From contig DATIXG010000139.1 of NCBI GenBank assembly GCA_035518815.1, forward strand, positions 1-64,000: 64,000 nt of DNA. Direction: 5' to 3'. The position numbers and the translations under genes are program-made. The stretch's first letter is position 1, and every line of letters starts with the position of its first letter. This DNA is from AG25 sp035518815. Its GTDB lineage: Bacteria > Gemmatimonadota > Gemmatimonadetes > Gemmatimonadales > GWC2-71-9. Shown here piece after piece: positions 24,062 through 32,623 of the stretch. The notes under the pieces were generated by a model that saw only the letters and a list, made by a program, of their open reading frames with translations, did not search any database and was not told the DNA's origin.

Positions 24062-25312
24062 CTACTCTGCGGTTCCGATGCCCTGCGCGACCGGCAGCTT
24101 GCGGCCCCGGGCGCTCGCCCGGGCCCGATGCTCGATCCGGAACGTCGGCCCCTCGGGCCCCTCGGGTCGCACGGCGGCCGGCTCGATGGCCTGGCCCGGC
24201 TGGTAGTCCTCGAAGGTTCGCACGGTCCGGTAGAGCGAATCGCGCTCCACCGGCTCCTTCCCTGCCCCGCGGATCAGGGACACGATCTCGTCGTACGACA
24301 GCCACATGGGCGTGGGCGCCCCGGCTTCATGGTAGACCCGCTCGAACACCACTGTGCCCTCGAGGTCGTCGCATCCGAACGTGAGCGCCACCTGCGACAG
24401 GTACGGCGTCACCATGGGCCAGTGTGTCTTCACGTGCGGGATGTTGTCGAGGAAGAGGCGCCCGATCGCGATGTTCTTCAGGTCATCCACGCCGGTGGTG
24501 GCCGTGCCGGTGCGGCCGAGTGCGGTGCCCAGCTCGTTATGGTCGGGGTGGTAGGCGAGCGGAATGTACGTCAGGAATCCGCCGGTCTCGTCCTGCAGGT
24601 CGCGGAGCGCGAGCAGGTGGCTCACCCGGTCCTCGAGCGTTTCGACGTGACCGTAGAGCATGGTGCAGTTGGACGGGATTCCCAGGCGATGCGCCTCCCG
24701 GTGCACCGCGAGCCACTCATCGCCCGACAGCTTGCGGTCGGCGATGGTGGCGCGGGCGGCCGGCGAGAAGACTTCCGCCCCCCCGCCGGGCAGGCTGGTC
24801 ACGCCCGCATCGCGCATGGCGACGAGCACGTCGCGCACGCTCATGTCTTCGATGCGCGCCAGGTGCGCGACCTCGACCGCCGTGAGCGCCTTGATGTGCA
24901 CGCCCGGGTGACGGGCGGCGAGGCCGCGGAACATGTCGAGGTAGTACGACAGCTTGAGCTGAGGGTGCAGGCCGCCCACGATGTGGAATTCGCGGGTGGG
25001 ATTCGCACGCGCCGCGTCGGCCTCGGCGAAGACCTCGTCCAGGCTCCGCGTGTAGGCGCCGTCTTCGCGCGGCATCCGCGCGAACGAGCAAAACACGCAC
25101 GTGTTGCGCAGCACGCACACGTTGGTCGGATTGATGTGCTGATTGGCGGCGAAGGAGACGCGGTTGCCGTGCTTGGCGCGATTGGCCTGATCGGCGAGGC
25201 GCCCGATGGTCAGGAGATCGGGCGACCGGAACAGGGTCAGGGCATCGTCGCCGGTGAGCCGCTCGTTGCGCGAGACCTTCCCGGCGATGAGATCGAGCGC
25301 GGGATCCCTCAC
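24062..25312 (-). CDS. mqnE: Aminofutalosine synthase
   Basis: A 416-residue radical-SAM enzyme that joins SAM and the MqnA product to make aminofutalosine. The cluster segment is NPTNVCVLRNTCVFCSF, a CX5CX2C spacing rather than the usual CX3CX2C. Also present are EFHIVGGLHPQLKLSYY, KALTAVEVAHLARI, VTSLPGGGAEVF and YIPLAYHPDHNELG, all typical of MqnE. About 40 extra C-terminal residues (after RTVRTFEDYQPGQ) are Pro/Arg/Glu-rich. GTG at 25312 overlaps the fabF stop (GTGA), tying menaquinone synthesis to the fatty-acid operon. Confidence 0.93.
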   Translation of the reverse strand: MRDPALDLIAGKVSRNERLTGDDALTLFRSPDLLTIGRLADQANRAKHGNRVSFAANQHINPTNVCVLRNTCVFCSFARMPREDGAYTRSLDEVFAEADAARANPTREFHIVGGLHPQLKLSYYLDMFRGLAARHPGVHIKALTAVEVAHLARIEDMSVRDVLVAMRDAGVTSLPGGGAEVFSPAARATIADRKLSGDEWLAVHREAHRLGIPSNCTMLYGHVETLEDRVSHLLALRDLQDETGGFLTYIPLAYHPDHNELGTALGRTGTATTGVDDLKNIAIGRLFLDNIPHVKTHWPMVTPYLSQVALTFGCDDLEGTVVFERVYHEAGAPTPMWLSYDEIVSLIRGAGKEPVERDSLYRTVRTFEDYQPGQAIEPAAVRPEGPEGPTFRIEHRARASARGRKLPVAQGIGTAE

Positions 25313-26553
25313 GCCGCCCGCTTCACCGCTACCGTCACGTTGTGTCCGCCGAACCCGAACGAGTTGGAGAGGGCGACGTCGACGGTGCGCTTGACCGCCC
25401 GATTGGGAGCGGAGTCGAGATCGCACGCGGGATCGGGGGTGAACTGGTTGATGGTCGGCGGGACCGTACCGGATTGGATCACGAGCGCGCAGATGGCGGC
25501 TTCCAGCGCGCCGGCGGCGCCGAGCAGGTGCCCCGTCATCGACTTCGTGGAGCCGAAGATCAGGCTGCGGGCGCGCTCGCCGAACACGGCCTTCACGGCG
25601 TTGGTCTCGGCCGCATCGCCGTGCGGGGTGGAGGTGCCGTGCGCATTGATGTAGGCGACGCGGTCGGGAGTCACTCCCGCATCCTGCATGGCCAGGCGCA
25701 TCGCCTCCCGGGCGCCGGAGCCGTCGGGAGCGGGCGCGGTGATGTGGTAGGCATCCGCGGTCATGCCGAATCCCGCGAGCTCAGCGTGGATCTTCGCACC
25801 CCGGCGCTGCGCGTGCTCCCATTCCTCGAGCACCAGGACGGCCGCGCCGTCACCCATCACGAAGCCGTCCCGGTCCTTGTCGAAGGGACGGCTGGCCGTG
25901 GCGGGGTCGTCGTTGCGCTCGGACAGCGCTTTCATGTTCGCGAAGCTCGCGACCGCGAGCTCGGTGATCGCCGCCTCCGCGCCACCCGCGATCATCAGGT
26001 CGGAGGCGCCACTGCGGATCAGCTGGGCGGCGTCCGCGAGCGAGTGCGCCGAGGAGGCGCACGCCGACGCGGTGGCGTAGTTGGGGCCCTGGAGGTTGTA
26101 GCGCATCGAGATCAGGGCGGCCGCCACGTTCGGCATGTACATGGGAATGAAGAACGGCGACACGCGCGACGGCCCGTGCTCCACCAGGGCCCGGCAGTTC
26201 TCCTCGAAGGTCATGACCCCGCCGGTGCCCGTCCCGATGATGACGCCGATGCGGCGCCGGTCCACGGCATCCCAGTTGTTGCTCAGGCACGCGTCGCCGA
26301 TTGCCTCTTCGGCAGCACCGATGGCGAGTTGCGAGAACAGATCGTAGCGGCGGATTTCCTTCTTCTCGAGGAACCGCCCGGGATCGAACCCCTTCACCTC
26401 GCAGGCGAAGTGCACCGACGACTTCGCGGTATCGAACCGGGTGATGGGGCCCGCCCCCGACCGGCCGGCGAGGAGGGCCTCCCAGGTACTTCGGACGTCG
26501 TTCCCGACGGGCGTCACGAGCCCGAGGCCGGTGATCGCGACGCGCCGCGGCAT
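25309..26553 (-). CDS. fabF: 3-oxoacyl-[ACP] synthase II
   Basis: A 414-residue KAS II elongation enzyme. It begins PRRVAITGLGLVTPVGNDV. The nucleophile Cys is in ATASACASSAHSLADA (about residue 165), followed by catalytic His in NAHGTSTPHGDAAET and STKSMTGHLLGAAGALE. It ends with the conserved SNSFGFGGHNVTVAVK. It condenses malonyl-ACP with acyl-ACP. It starts 5 nt after the acpP stop. Confidence 0.97.
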   Translation of the reverse strand: MPRRVAITGLGLVTPVGNDVRSTWEALLAGRSGAGPITRFDTAKSSVHFACEVKGFDPGRFLEKKEIRRYDLFSQLAIGAAEEAIGDACLSNNWDAVDRRRIGVIIGTGTGGVMTFEENCRALVEHGPSRVSPFFIPMYMPNVAAALISMRYNLQGPNYATASACASSAHSLADAAQLIRSGASDLMIAGGAEAAITELAVASFANMKALSERNDDPATASRPFDKDRDGFVMGDGAAVLVLEEWEHAQRRGAKIHAELAGFGMTADAYHITAPAPDGSGAREAMRLAMQDAGVTPDRVAYINAHGTSTPHGDAAETNAVKAVFGERARSLIFGSTKSMTGHLLGAAGALEAAICALVIQSGTVPPTINQFTPDPACDLDSAPNRAVKRTVDVALSNSFGFGGHNVTVAVKRAA

Positions 26554-26558
26554 CTGCC

Positions 26559-26810
26559 CTACTTCCCCATCTTGTCGCGCAGGTACTGCATCGCCTGCCC
26601 GACCGTGCGCAGCTTCTCCGCTTCCTCGTCCGGGATGTCGATGTCGAATTCCTTCTCGAACGCCATGACGAGCTCGACGGTATCGAGGCTGTCGGCCCCG
26701 AGGTCCTCCATGAAGCTGGCATCCGCCGTGAGCTTTTCGCGCTCGACGCCGAGCTCTTCGACGATGATGTCCTTGACCTTCTCTTCCAGTTGCTTCATGT
26801 CCATTGCCAT
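26559..26810 (-). CDS. acpP: Acyl carrier protein
   Basis: An 83-residue acidic ACP. The phosphopantetheine Ser is in the classic LGADSLDTVELVMAFE motif (about residue 41), with helix III residues FDIDIPDEEAEKL after it. It carries acyl intermediates of fatty-acid synthesis and donates to PlsX and lipid A enzymes. AGAGGG lies just upstream of the first ATG; a second ATG two codons later is also possible. Confidence 0.98.
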   Translation of the reverse strand: MAMDMKQLEEKVKDIIVEELGVEREKLTADASFMEDLGADSLDTVELVMAFEKEFDIDIPDEEAEKLRTVGQAMQYLRDKMGK

Positions 26811-26842
26811 GAGTGCCCTCTAAGGGAGGTGTGAAAAGCCGC

Positions 26843-27586
26843 TCACAACACCATACCGCCGTCGACGACCAAGACCTGACCTGTAATGTAGCTTGCGAAC
26901 TCGGAGGCGAGAAAGAGGACCGCGAACGCCACGTCCTGTCCACCGCCCAGGCGGCCCAGTGGAATTGCCGCGAGCAGCACTTTCCGCGCATCCGGGGTGA
27001 TGTCGCGCGTCAGCTCGGTATCGACGAACCCCGGCGCGACCGCGTTCACCAGCACGTTGCGACGCGCCAGCTCCTTGGCCACCGTCTTCGTCAGGCCGAT
27101 GACCCCGGCCTTGGACGCGCTGTAATTCGCCTGCCCCGCGTTCCCCGCGATCCCGACCACGCTCGTGATGTTGATGATCCGGCCAGCCCGCTTCTTGATC
27201 ATGCCGCGCGCCGCATGTTTGATCATCAAGAAGGTGCCCTTCAGGTTCGTCTCGAGCACCTCATCCCAATCCTCGTCGCTGATGCGGACCACAAGCGCGT
27301 CGCGCGTGGTTCCTGCGTTGTTGACGAGAATGTCGATCGGTCCGAAATCATTCTCCACCGCATTGACCGTGGCTTCGACCTGGGCTGATTGGCCGACGTC
27401 GCAGGCGTAACCGCGCGCGGTGTCCGCGGGGCCGAGCGCCTGGGCGGTGGCCTGGGCCCGGGCACCGTTACGGCCGAGGATGGCCACGCGCGCACCGGCC
27501 TGGCGCAGCGCCGCCGCCACCGCCTGCCCGATGCCCCGGCTGCCGCCGGTCACCAGTGCCGTCTGGCCGCTCAGATCGATCTTCAC
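26843..27586 (-). CDS. fabG: 3-oxoacyl-[ACP] reductase
   Basis: A 247-residue short-chain dehydrogenase. NADPH-binding loop TGGSRGIGQAVAAALR at residues 13-28, NNAG in ILVNNAGTTRD, and the catalytic Ser-Tyr-Lys of NITSVVGIAGNAGQANYSASKAG. It ends ASYITGQVLVVDGGMVL. It performs the first reduction of each elongation cycle. Start is GTG at 27586, 2 nt after the fabD stop. Confidence 0.97.
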   Translation of the reverse strand: MKIDLSGQTALVTGGSRGIGQAVAAALRQAGARVAILGRNGARAQATAQALGPADTARGYACDVGQSAQVEATVNAVENDFGPIDILVNNAGTTRDALVVRISDEDWDEVLETNLKGTFLMIKHAARGMIKKRAGRIINITSVVGIAGNAGQANYSASKAGVIGLTKTVAKELARRNVLVNAVAPGFVDTELTRDITPDARKVLLAAIPLGRLGGGQDVAFAVLFLASEFASYITGQVLVVDGGMVL

Positions 27587-27588
27587 GC

Positions 27589-28536
27589 TCAGGCCGCCTC
27601 GAGGAAACGACTCACATCGTCAGCCGTGCCGAGCGAGACCACGCGCGGCTCGGAGACGATGCGCTTGAGCAGGCCCGCGAGCACGGCGCCGGGGCCGATC
27701 TCGATGAAGCGCGCGTCCTTCCCGACGAGCCGCGCAGCGTGCTGGACGCACTCGACCCAGCGCACGGGCGCCGTCAGCTGATCGACGAGCAGGCGGCGTG
27801 CACGCGCCGCGGTCGTCACGGCCTCTGCCGTGGCATTGGCGATGACGGGGAACGCGGGGTCGGCGAGCGTGGCGTGGTCGACGGCGCTCCGCAGCCCGTT
27901 CGCCGCCGGCGCCATCAGTGGCGAGTGAAACGCGCCGCTGACCTTGAGCGGCAGGACGCGCTTCGCCCCCCGCGCGAGACACGCATCGCCTGCCTTCGAC
28001 ACGGCCTCGGGATCGCCCGAGATCACGGTCTGGTCCGGCGCGTTCAGGTTGGCGGGGACGGCCACCGCCCCGTTCGCGGATGCGGCCTGGCAGGCGGCCG
28101 CGACGTCCGGAGCGGCGAGGCCGAGGATCACGGCCATCGTGCCCGGGCGCGCCGCGCCAGCCTCCTGCATCAGCTCGCCGCGGCGCCGCACCAGCTTCGC
28201 GGCTTCATCGGCGGTCATCGTGCCGGCGGTCACATAGGCCGAGTACTCGCCGAGCGAGTGCCCCAGTGCGGCCGCCGGCGCGCCGGCGCGCTCGCCGAGC
28301 GCGGCGTGCACGGCGAGGGAATGCGCCAAGATCGCGGGCTGCGCGTTGTGCGTGGCGGTCAGCTCGGCTTCCGGCCCTTCGAACATCACCTTGGAGAGCG
28401 GGAAGCCCAGGGCGCCGTCGATCCGCTCGAACATGCGGGCGGCAGCCGGAAAGCGGGCGGCGAGATCCTTGCCCATCCCCACTTTTTGTGCGCCCTGGCC
28501 CGGACAGAGCCAGACGGTGCCATGCGGTGCTACCAC
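27589..28536 (-). CDS. fabD: Malonyl-CoA:ACP transacylase
   Basis: A 315-residue malonyltransferase. It has LCPGQGAQKVGMGKDL near the N-terminus, the nucleophile in ALGHSLGEYSAYV (GHSLG), the Arg in LVRRRGELMQEA, and the catalytic His in VSGAFHSPLM. Start is GTG at 28536, overlapping the fabH stop by 7 nt; the next in-frame ATG would remove the conserved PGQG motif. Confidence 0.96.
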   Translation of the reverse strand: MVAPHGTVWLCPGQGAQKVGMGKDLAARFPAAARMFERIDGALGFPLSKVMFEGPEAELTATHNAQPAILAHSLAVHAALGERAGAPAAALGHSLGEYSAYVTAGTMTADEAAKLVRRRGELMQEAGAARPGTMAVILGLAAPDVAAACQAASANGAVAVPANLNAPDQTVISGDPEAVSKAGDACLARGAKRVLPLKVSGAFHSPLMAPAANGLRSAVDHATLADPAFPVIANATAEAVTTAARARRLLVDQLTAPVRWVECVQHAARLVGKDARFIEIGPGAVLAGLLKRIVSEPRVVSLGTADDVSRFLEAA

Positions 28537-29516
28537 TGCACAACCATGCTCGCCCAGGTAAACCCCGCGCCGAAGGCGACCAGCAGCACCCGCATCCCCG
28601 GGGTGAGCCGGCCGGTGCGCACGGCTTCGTCCAGCGCGATCGCGACCGAGGCGGCCGAGGTGTTCCCGTACCGCTCCACGTTGACGAACACCTTGTCCAT
28701 CGGAATCCCGGCGTGTTTCGCGGTAGACTCGATGATGCGGATGTTCGCCTGATGGGGGATCAGGAGGTCGATGTCGCCGGCGGTGAGGCCGGCGCGCTTG
28801 AGGGCTGCCTCGCAGGCGTCGGCCATCGACAGGACCGCGGCTTTGAACACCTCGCGGCCCGCCATATGGAGGTAGTACGACCGCTCCTTGAGCATCTGCT
28901 CGTCGGGCGGGTGCGCGGCACCGCCCCCGGGGCGGTACAACAACTCGGCCAGCGCCCCGTCCGATTTCATATAGGTCGACAGGATCCCGCGGGCGTTCGT
29001 GGCCGGGCCAAGCACGGCGGCGCCCGCACCGTCGCCGAACAGCACGGCGGTGGTCCGATCGGTCCAGTCCGTGATGCTGGTCAGCTTCTCGGAGGCGACG
29101 ACGAGGACCGTGCGTGCCTGGTCCGCCGCGATCAATCCTTCGGCGATGTTCAGGGCGTAGATGAAGCCGGTGCACGCGGCGCCGACGTCGAATGCAGCGG
29201 CATTCTTGGCGCCAATGAGAGCCTGCACGTCGCACGCTTGCGATGGCAGCAGGCGGTCCGGCGTCGACGTGGCCACGACGAGGGCGTCCACCGCCAGGGG
29301 ATCGATCCCGGCTTCGCACAACGCCCGCTCGGCGGCAGCCTGCGCCATGCAGGCGTTCGACTCCCCGGGGCCCGCCACGCGACGCTCGCGGATCCCGGTG
29401 CGCTCGCGGATCCACTCGTCCGAGGTATCGAGCCGCTGCGACAATTCGTCATTGGTGACGACGCGCGACGGCGCATAGCTGCCCGTTGCCACGAACTCGA
29501 CGAACGGCCGCTTCAC
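28530..29516 (-). CDS. fabH: 3-oxoacyl-[ACP] synthase III
   Basis: A 328-residue KAS III that starts fatty-acid chains from acyl-CoA and malonyl-ACP. The nucleophile Cys lies in FDVGAACTGFIYAL (about residue 115). The His and Asn are in LLIPHQANIRIIE and VERYGNTSAAS, and it ends VAFGAGFTWASMVVQW. N-terminal SYAPSRVVTNDELS and RTGIRERR are typical. GTG at 29516 overlaps the plsX stop (GTGA). Confidence 0.97.
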   Translation of the reverse strand: MKRPFVEFVATGSYAPSRVVTNDELSQRLDTSDEWIRERTGIRERRVAGPGESNACMAQAAAERALCEAGIDPLAVDALVVATSTPDRLLPSQACDVQALIGAKNAAAFDVGAACTGFIYALNIAEGLIAADQARTVLVVASEKLTSITDWTDRTTAVLFGDGAGAAVLGPATNARGILSTYMKSDGALAELLYRPGGGAAHPPDEQMLKERSYYLHMAGREVFKAAVLSMADACEAALKRAGLTAGDIDLLIPHQANIRIIESTAKHAGIPMDKVFVNVERYGNTSAASVAIALDEAVRTGRLTPGMRVLLVAFGAGFTWASMVVQW

Positions 29517-30520
29517 GCGACCGCGCCTCCGCCCGCCATCTGGGCGCCGATGTCCTGGGTCAGGTTGCTCCGCACCATTTGCGCGGCAACCCGGACCGCG
29601 TTCATGATGGCGCGCGCCGGCGACGCGCCGTGGCAGATGATCGCGACGCCCCTGACTCCCAGGAGCGGCGCCCCGCCGTAGGAGGAGTAGTCGAGGAACT
29701 GGAGCAGCTCTCGCGCCGCAGGGCTCCCCAGGACGTCGGGAAACGACGTCTGCAGCATCCCGGCGAACATGCGGCCCGCCGACTCGTAGAACTTGAGGAT
29801 CGCATTCCCCACGAAGCCGTCGCACACGACGACGTCGATGCGGCGCCCGCGGCACTGGCCTGCGAGGATGTCGCGGCCTTCCACGTTGCCGATGAAGTTC
29901 AGCCCGTGCGCGGCCTTGAGGAGCTGGTGCACTTCCTTCACGATCACATTCCCCTTCTCATCTTCTTCGCCCACGTTCAGCAACCCCACGCCGGGGTTCT
30001 CCTGCTCCAGCACGTCGCGGGCGTACACCGAGCCGAGGTGCGCGAAGTTGACGAGCTCCCGTGCGTCGCAGTCCACGTTCGCCCCGCCGTCGATCACGAG
30101 CACGGGGTGGTGCGGCGTGGGGAACGGCGCGCCGATGGCCGCGCGCTCGACGCCGGGGTGGAGGCGGAGCAGCAGGGTAGCCGCGGCCATCACGGCCCCC
30201 GTGTTGCCGGCCGAGATGAACGCGTCGGAGGCGCCAGCCTTCTGGAGGCCAAGCCCGACCGCGATGGAAGACCGCGGCTTGCCCTTCACGGCGGCGAGGG
30301 GCTTCTCCCCCATGCCGACGATTTCCGGAGCGTCCACGATCTCGAGCCGGGCGCGATCGATGGTGGGGTACCGCGCGAGCGCGGCTTCCACCTCCGCGCT
30401 GCGCCCCACGAGCTGGATACGAAAGGTGGGAGGCAGGTCCCGCAACGCCAGCGCGGCGCCTTCGACCTCGACCTGCGGAGCGTTGTCCCCACCCATCGCG
30501 TCCAGCGCGATGCGGATCAC
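29513..30520 (-). CDS. plsX: Phosphate acyltransferase PlsX
   Basis: A 335-residue PlsX, which makes acyl-phosphate from acyl-ACP for phospholipid synthesis. It begins VIRIALDAMGGDNAPQVEVEG and contains DAFISAGNTGAVMAAA, DGGANVDCDARELVNFAHLG, VGLLNVGEEDEKGN and DVVVCDGFVGNAILK. The GTG at 30520 starts 1 nt after the rpmF stop. The rpmF-plsX-fabH order is widely conserved. Confidence 0.97.
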   Translation of the reverse strand: MIRIALDAMGGDNAPQVEVEGAALALRDLPPTFRIQLVGRSAEVEAALARYPTIDRARLEIVDAPEIVGMGEKPLAAVKGKPRSSIAVGLGLQKAGASDAFISAGNTGAVMAAATLLLRLHPGVERAAIGAPFPTPHHPVLVIDGGANVDCDARELVNFAHLGSVYARDVLEQENPGVGLLNVGEEDEKGNVIVKEVHQLLKAAHGLNFIGNVEGRDILAGQCRGRRIDVVVCDGFVGNAILKFYESAGRMFAGMLQTSFPDVLGSPAARELLQFLDYSSYGGAPLLGVRGVAIICHGASPARAIMNAVRVAAQMVRSNLTQDIGAQMAGGGAVA

Positions 30521-30521
30521 G

Positions 30522-30704
30522 CTAGGCGTCCTCGACCGCCACGCGTTGTGCGTCCCCGTAATAGCCGCAAGTCGGGCACACGTGATGCGGGCGCCGCAGG
30601 TCCTGACAGCGCGGGCAGGGTTGCAGCTGGGTGGCGGCCGCCTTGTAGTGCGTCCGGCGTGCCCGTTTCTTCCGTTTTGACGTACGTCGCTTGGGTACGG
30701 CCAT
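30522..30704 (-). CDS. rpmF: Ribosomal protein L32
   Basis: A 60-residue bL32. The basic N-terminus MAVPKRRTSKRKKRARR is diagnostic. A zinc-ribbon is present as CPRC and CPTC (about residues 30-46), followed by GYYGDAQRVAVEDA. It is a structural protein of the large subunit and lies between yceD and plsX, its usual place. Confidence 0.97.
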   Translation of the reverse strand: MAVPKRRTSKRKKRARRTHYKAAATQLQPCPRCQDLRRPHHVCPTCGYYGDAQRVAVEDA

Positions 30705-30719
30705 CGCTGTTCGCCTCGT

Positions 30720-31229
30720 TCAGTCGCGCAGTTTCTCTTTGATGGCTGCGAGCGCGCTCCACCGGGCATCGGCGACCGGCGCGCAGCCGCAGGGGCCCGC
30801 GTTCAAATCCTTCCCACACCGCGGGCACAGGCCGCGACAGTCGTCGCGGCACAGTACGTACTGCGGCACGGCAAGAATGAGCTCCTCGCGGACCGCCGCC
30901 GTGAGGTCGATCTCTTTGGCATCGGCCTCGAGCGGGTAGGAGTCCGGGTCCTCGAGGGCGTCCGGGTCCTGCGCGAACAGGGCCCGTACGTCCGCGTGGA
31001 TTGGCGTCACGACTGGCTCCAGACAGCGCCGGCAGGCCGCGGCAGCCCGGGTCGTGAGCGTCCCCCGCCAATAGAACCGCCCTTCCCCCGCATCCTGCAG
31101 GCGGCCCGCCACCCGCACGGGCTCGTCCAGTGTGTAGCCTAATCCCTCGAACAGGGGGTCAGTGACGGGGATCTCGCCTCGCGTGTCCACGGGTCCACGG
31201 GCCAGCTCCCGGAGATCGACTCGGAGCAT
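30720..31229 (-). CDS. yceD: YceD-family (DUF177) protein
   Basis: A 169-residue DUF177 protein, linked in other bacteria to 23S rRNA accumulation. It has the family's CRRCLEPV pair near residue 67 and a C-terminal Cys cluster YVLCRDDCRGLCPRCGKDLN, then PVADARWSALAAIKEKL. It heads the rpmF-plsX-fab operon, as in many genomes. The ATG is 8 nt after the -10 box with no ribosome site. Confidence 0.93.
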   Translation of the reverse strand: MLRVDLRELARGPVDTRGEIPVTDPLFEGLGYTLDEPVRVAGRLQDAGEGRFYWRGTLTTRAAAACRRCLEPVVTPIHADVRALFAQDPDALEDPDSYPLEADAKEIDLTAAVREELILAVPQYVLCRDDCRGLCPRCGKDLNAGPCGCAPVADARWSALAAIKEKLRD

Positions 31230-31237
31230 GCGCAGCG

Positions 31238-31266
31238 AACCTAAACCCTTGTGGCACTTGCGTCAA
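31238..31266 (-). promoter_or_regulatory. Promoter of the yceD-rpmF-fab-mqnE operon
   Basis: TTGACG (31261-31266), a 17-nt spacer and TAGGTT (31238-31243) on the minus strand, then 8 nt to the yceD ATG at 31229. It is one of the best sigma-70-type matches in the window. Transcription would start at or near the ATG, giving a leaderless mRNA. The promoter lies within the last codons of ndk. Confidence 0.75.
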
Positions 31267-31672
31267 GCAACTCCGGCCCGGGGAAGAAGAATGCCACCTC
31301 CCGGGTAGCATTTTCCGGGGAATCGGAGGCGTGAATCGCGTTCCGCTCCTTGGATTCGGCGTACAGCTTGCGGATGGTGCCCGGTTTGGCCTCCGCGGGG
31401 TCGGTGGCGCCGATGACGTCGCGCAACACCGTCACCGCCTGGTCACGCTCGAGCGCCAAGGCGAGGGCCGGACCGGACGTCATGAAGGTGACGAGCGAGC
31501 GGAAGAACGGACGCTCGCGGTGCACCGCGTAGAAGGACTCGGCCTGGGCCTGCGTCAGGCGGACCAGCCGTGCGCCCCGCAGGCGAAAGCCCGCGTCCTC
31601 GAGGTGCGCCAGGATCTTGCCGGCGCGGCGCGCCTGAACGGCGTCTGGTTTGATGATCGCGAGAGTGAGCAT
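31241..31672 (-). CDS. ndk: Nucleoside diphosphate kinase
   Basis: A 143-residue NDK that equilibrates nucleoside triphosphates. It begins MLTLAIIKPDAVQARR; the phosphorylated His is in ESKERNAIHASDSPENATRE. Most of the fold is ordinary, including FRSLVTFMTSGPALALALE and VIGATDPAEAKPGTIR. It follows the EIIA-CBS gene by 24 bp made of C-rich (sense) 7-bp repeats and has no visible Shine-Dalgarno site. Confidence 0.97.
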   Translation of the reverse strand: MLTLAIIKPDAVQARRAGKILAHLEDAGFRLRGARLVRLTQAQAESFYAVHRERPFFRSLVTFMTSGPALALALERDQAVTVLRDVIGATDPAEAKPGTIRKLYAESKERNAIHASDSPENATREVAFFFPGPELLDASATRV

Positions 31673-31678
31673 GAAGTA

Positions 31679-31717
31679 GGGGCTAGGGGCTCGGGGTTAG
31701 GGGTTTGGGGCTGAGGG
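31679..31717 (+). repeat. Tandem G-rich 7-bp repeats between ndk and the EIIA-CBS gene
   Basis: The plus strand carries five GGGG runs at exact 7-nt spacing (31679, 31686, 31693, 31700 and 31707) separated by CTA, CTC, TTA and TTT, followed by a GGG. This is a strong G-quadruplex pattern on the template strand of both flanking genes. The repeats run into the end of the EIIA-CBS gene, where they encode SAPNP and the stop. Confidence 0.8.
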
Positions 31718-32623
31718 TGGAGCGATGAGACGGCGGATCAGGTCGGCGCGAGTCAGAAACCCTACCACCTTTCCCTCCCGCACGACAGGAAAGCGATCGA
31801 CGTCCTTGCTGTTCATCAGATTGGCGACATCCGACAGGGTCTGGTCCTCGGCGAGGCAGAGCACCGAGCGCGCCATGGCTTCCCGCACGGGAATCAGCTG
31901 CGGGTCGGCGGAGCCGCGCTGCACCTGCGCCCTCGTAGGGGCGCGGAACTCGCCGCTCTTGGTGCGCTGCAGGTAGTCGGGGATCAGGTACCGCACCAGC
32001 TCGCGATGCGTCACCATGCCGAGCAGGGCCCCGGTGTCGTCCACGACCGGCAGCGCCCGCACGTCGCGCTCGACCATGAGGCGCGCGGCCTCGCCCATGG
32101 TCGTGTCCGGCCGGATGCTCAGGACGCCCGGCGTCATCAGGTCGCGCACCAGCAGATGGCTGGGCAGATCGATGGCTCCGAGCGCCGGCAGGGCCATCAC
32201 GTCCGCGGGGCTCCGCGCGTCGTGCAGTCCCTGCACGGTGCCGGGGTCCGAGAGCGCCCGCGCGAACGCGCCCATCACCTGGAGGTAGGTGGGGGTTTCG
32301 CGCGGCGGCGCGACGACGAAGATGACGATCCGGGCGGTCCGCTGGCGATCGCGCTCCGAAGCAACGGGCGTCCGGGCGACGCCGACCGCGGCGAGCAGGC
32401 TGCGAACGGCTTCGGTCCGGAAGTGGGGCAGGAACGCTTCCTCCCCGACAGTCGCCAGGTCTTCCGGCCAGGCGTTCTGGATCACGGCATAGAGCCGCTT
32501 CGGGTCCGCCACGGCCCCCGTGTCCACCAGGCGGCGCGCCAGCTGCTCGGTGGCTTCACGGACGGTCGTGGCGTGCAGGGGGACGATGATATGCTGGGAA
32601 TGCAGGACGTCGTGCAGCTTCAC
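31697..32623 (-). CDS. PTS EIIA (PtsN-type) domain fused to a CBS pair
   Basis: A 308-residue fusion. Residues 1-150 resemble a type 2 PTS EIIA/nitrogen-PTS domain: LHDVLHSQHIIVPL at the start and a candidate phospho-His in EEAFLPHFRTEAVRSLL (about residue 66). Residues 160-300 are two CBS domains (VRDLMTPGVLSIRPDTTMGEAA and VREAMARSVLCLAEDQTLSDVA). CBS pairs usually bind adenine nucleotides, so it may couple energy state to a phosphorelay. GTG start overlaps the sucD stop. Confidence 0.85.
   Translation of the reverse strand: MKLHDVLHSQHIIVPLHATTVREATEQLARRLVDTGAVADPKRLYAVIQNAWPEDLATVGEEAFLPHFRTEAVRSLLAAVGVARTPVASERDRQRTARIVIFVVAPPRETPTYLQVMGAFARALSDPGTVQGLHDARSPADVMALPALGAIDLPSHLLVRDLMTPGVLSIRPDTTMGEAARLMVERDVRALPVVDDTGALLGMVTHRELVRYLIPDYLQRTKSGEFRAPTRAQVQRGSADPQLIPVREAMARSVLCLAEDQTLSDVANLMNSKDVDRFPVVREGKVVGFLTRADLIRRLIAPPSAPNP

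Noticed and set aside
30522..30704. Frameshift or broken gene because of the tiny size
   Set aside because: It is a complete L32 protein in its normal operon position.
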